Shown piece after piece: positions 62,794 through 64,000 of a stretch of DNA of 64,000 nt. Under the pieces are notes generated by a model. It was given only the letters and a program-made list of their open reading frames with translations. It was not told where the DNA came from and did not search any database. A program made the translations under genes and the position numbers. This DNA comes from Caballeronia sordidicola (GTDB lineage: Bacteria > Pseudomonadota > Gammaproteobacteria > Burkholderiales > Burkholderiaceae), in assembly GCF_002220365.1 (NCBI RefSeq), contig NZ_MTHB01000198.1, positions 1 to 64,000 of the forward strand, in the 5' to 3' direction. The stretch's first letter is position 1, and each line of letters begins with the position of its first letter.

Positions 62794-63759
62794 TCAGCTC
62801 CGCTTTGCTTGCGGTGTCAGCACCACGCGGCCTTTCGTCCCCTCCGCCACTGCCCGGTAGGCGGCTTGCGCATCCTCCAGCGCGAAGGTTTGCGCGATGA
62901 CCGGCGGTTTGTAGCTGCCGTCTTCGAAGCCGGGACGCAGCGCTTCCAGCATCTGCGCGGACGCGACCAGATCGCGCTTCAATGTATCGATGCCAATCAG
63001 GCGGCTCTCGTTGTGATAGAAATCCGCGAGGTTGAAGCTGACTTCGCGACGATCCGACGCCGATATCTCCACCAGCCGTCCGCCTACCTTCAGCATGTGC
63101 AAGGCCGTTTCGAACATTGATCCGCCGACGGTATCGAATACGACAGCCGCGCCGCCGTTTGTCGCTTCACGAATGCGTGCGATGGCATCGGGGGCTTGCG
63201 AGTCCACCATTGCATCGACGTAGGGACTCGTCACGGTTGCCCCGCGCGCCACGCCCACCACTTTCGCGCCGATACGTCTCGCGATCTGCGACGCCGCCCC
63301 GCCCACGCCGCCCAGCCCGATGATCACGATGCTCTCGCCAGCCTGCAACTGGGCGGCTTCCACCACGGCGCACCACGCGGTGATGAAATTCACGCCGATC
63401 GCCGATGCCTCCTCGAACGTCAGATTGACCGGCTTGCGACGCAGGCTCGCAACGGGCACCACGACCTGTTCGGCATGCGTGCCGTCTCGCGTGAAACCCG
63501 CATCGCCGCCCGATCCCCACACCTGAGCGCCCAGCCACTCGGCGGGACCGGCGATGACCACGCCCGAATAGTCGCGCCCGGGCGTACGCGGCAGCGTCGT
63601 CTGGCTCATGCGCCCTTGCACGTTCTTTACGTCGCTCGGATTGATCGATGCCGCGAAGATCTGTACGACGGCTTCATTACCGGTCGGCGCAGGCACAGGC
63701 AAATCGCTGGTGAAAAGAACCGACGGATCGCCGTGTTGGTTGAAGCGCAGTGCTTTCAT
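62794..63759 (-). CDS. Zinc-independent NADPH:quinone reductase-like MDR protein
   Basis: The 321-residue protein has an MDR fold: MKALRFNQHGDPSVLF, IIGLGGVGGAASQIARRIGA (nucleotide loop) and VVFDTVGGSMFETALHML. The zinc-binding pattern of alcohol dehydrogenases is absent, so it is a quinone-reductase-like member. It may reduce quinones or unsaturated aldehydes. It is divergent from a LysR gene that probably controls it and the downstream exporter. Confidence 0.87.
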   Translation of the reverse strand: MKALRFNQHGDPSVLFTSDLPVPAPTGNEAVVQIFAASINPSDVKNVQGRMSQTTLPRTPGRDYSGVVIAGPAEWLGAQVWGSGGDAGFTRDGTHAEQVVVPVASLRRKPVNLTFEEASAIGVNFITAWCAVVEAAQLQAGESIVIIGLGGVGGAASQIARRIGAKVVGVARGATVTSPYVDAMVDSQAPDAIARIREATNGGAAVVFDTVGGSMFETALHMLKVGGRLVEISASDRREVSFNLADFYHNESRLIGIDTLKRDLVASAQMLEALRPGFEDGSYKPPVIAQTFALEDAQAAYRAVAEGTKGRVVLTPQAKRS

Positions 63760-63879
63760 GATGATTTCTCCGTTGTCATGTCCGCATTATTGCCGCGCCC
63801 GCCCGTGGCGAAAAGGCATCCGTCCGCATAGAATCGTTGCATTAGGTGGAAAGATGAAGTGAAAAGATGGACCTGATCG

Positions 63880-64000
63880 ATGCCCGATGAAATCAACGAC
63901 CTGCGCCTGTTCGCGCAGATGGTGGACGCCGGCAGCCTCTCGGCGGCGGCACGCCGAACCGACGGATCGACCGCCGCCATGAGCCGGCGGCTGGCTGCGC
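63880..64000 (+). CDS. LysR-family regulator, N-terminal fragment at window edge
   Basis: The 40 visible residues start MPDEINDLRLFAQMVDAGSL and continue SAAARRTDGSTAAMSRRLAA, the beginning of a LysR helix-turn-helix. The gene runs off the window. It is divergent from the quinone reductase/exporter operon 121 bases away and likely regulates it. Confidence 0.8.
   Translation, partial: MPDEINDLRLFAQMVDAGSLSAAARRTDGSTAAMSRRLAA

Noticed and set aside
1-64000. CRISPR arrays, tRNA or rRNA genes, complete insertion sequences
   Set aside because: No evenly spaced repeats, no cloverleaf-like segments and no transposase with terminal repeats were seen by eye on either strand.

Overview
The window is high-GC DNA from a Burkholderiaceae beta-proteobacterium, most likely Paraburkholderia or Caballeronia. 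The grounds are the three-component anthranilate dioxygenase with an AraC-type regulator in the Burkholderia gene order, an H-NS protein with PKTGATWSGRG-type domains, an HU protein with an Ala/Lys-rich tail, many orphan amino-acid binding proteins, and a glmS/Lrp divergent pair. It reads as an accessory part of a secondary replicon: small catabolic and transport modules, each with its own regulator, mixed with decayed genes. I saw no tRNA, rRNA, CRISPR array or intact mobile element.

Region by region: 0.3-4.6 kb holds a truncated FAD oxidoreductase and an amino-acid uptake/oxidation operon (binding protein, permease, FAD oxidoreductase, SDR) with no ATPase gene. 4.7-6.6 kb holds an Amj-family lipid II flippase followed by a beta-lactamase-fold gene that has lost its catalytic centre. 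7.0-9.8 kb is a YtrA-type GntR/ABC module whose permease is broken by a GT-repeat frameshift. 10.3-15.0 kb carries small enzymes, a frameshifted sterol-desaturase gene, a YiiX-like papain-fold protein and an integrase relic. 15.2-17.2 kb holds a phosphatase and a DadA-like dehydrogenase. 17.4-21.9 kb is the anthranilate 1,2-dioxygenase cluster (andAcAdAbAa with divergent andR). 21.9-23.7 kb holds a divergent SDR/TetR pair and a small gene. 24.0-30.4 kb is an organic-acid module (MHS transporter, class II aldolase, GhrA-type reductase, LysR, binding protein, HpcH/HpaI lyase).

30.4-36.6 kb has an ICMT-like methyltransferase, a PhzF-like protein, a Na+/H+ antiporter, a histidine phosphatase and two outer-membrane barrels. 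37.0-40.6 kb is a decayed sugar-acid locus (LysR relic, SDR, MHS transporter relic, IlvD/Edd relic, LacI regulator). 40.9-43.6 kb holds HU, a tandem-domain H-NS protein and an M81 peptidase relic. 43.9-46.4 kb is glmS with a divergent Lrp regulator and a clear pair of operator-like repeats. 46.4-56.5 kb holds an isochorismatase-fold protein, a chemoreceptor, a GNAT/amidohydrolase/RidA group, a DHA2 exporter, AzlCD with an AraC regulator, and an acyltransferase. 56.8-64.0 kb holds VapBC, a binding protein with RidA, prfC, a His-rich secreted peptide, a Bcr/CflA exporter, a quinone reductase and the start of a LysR gene.

I found no convincing new multi-gene system. The most notable signals are the flippase beside the gutted beta-lactamase, the frameshifted ABC permease under a palindrome that covers its regulator's start codon, the tandem H-NS protein, the Lrp-type operator pair, and the number of relic genes (at least eight). 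All family calls come from reading motifs by eye; no database search was run.
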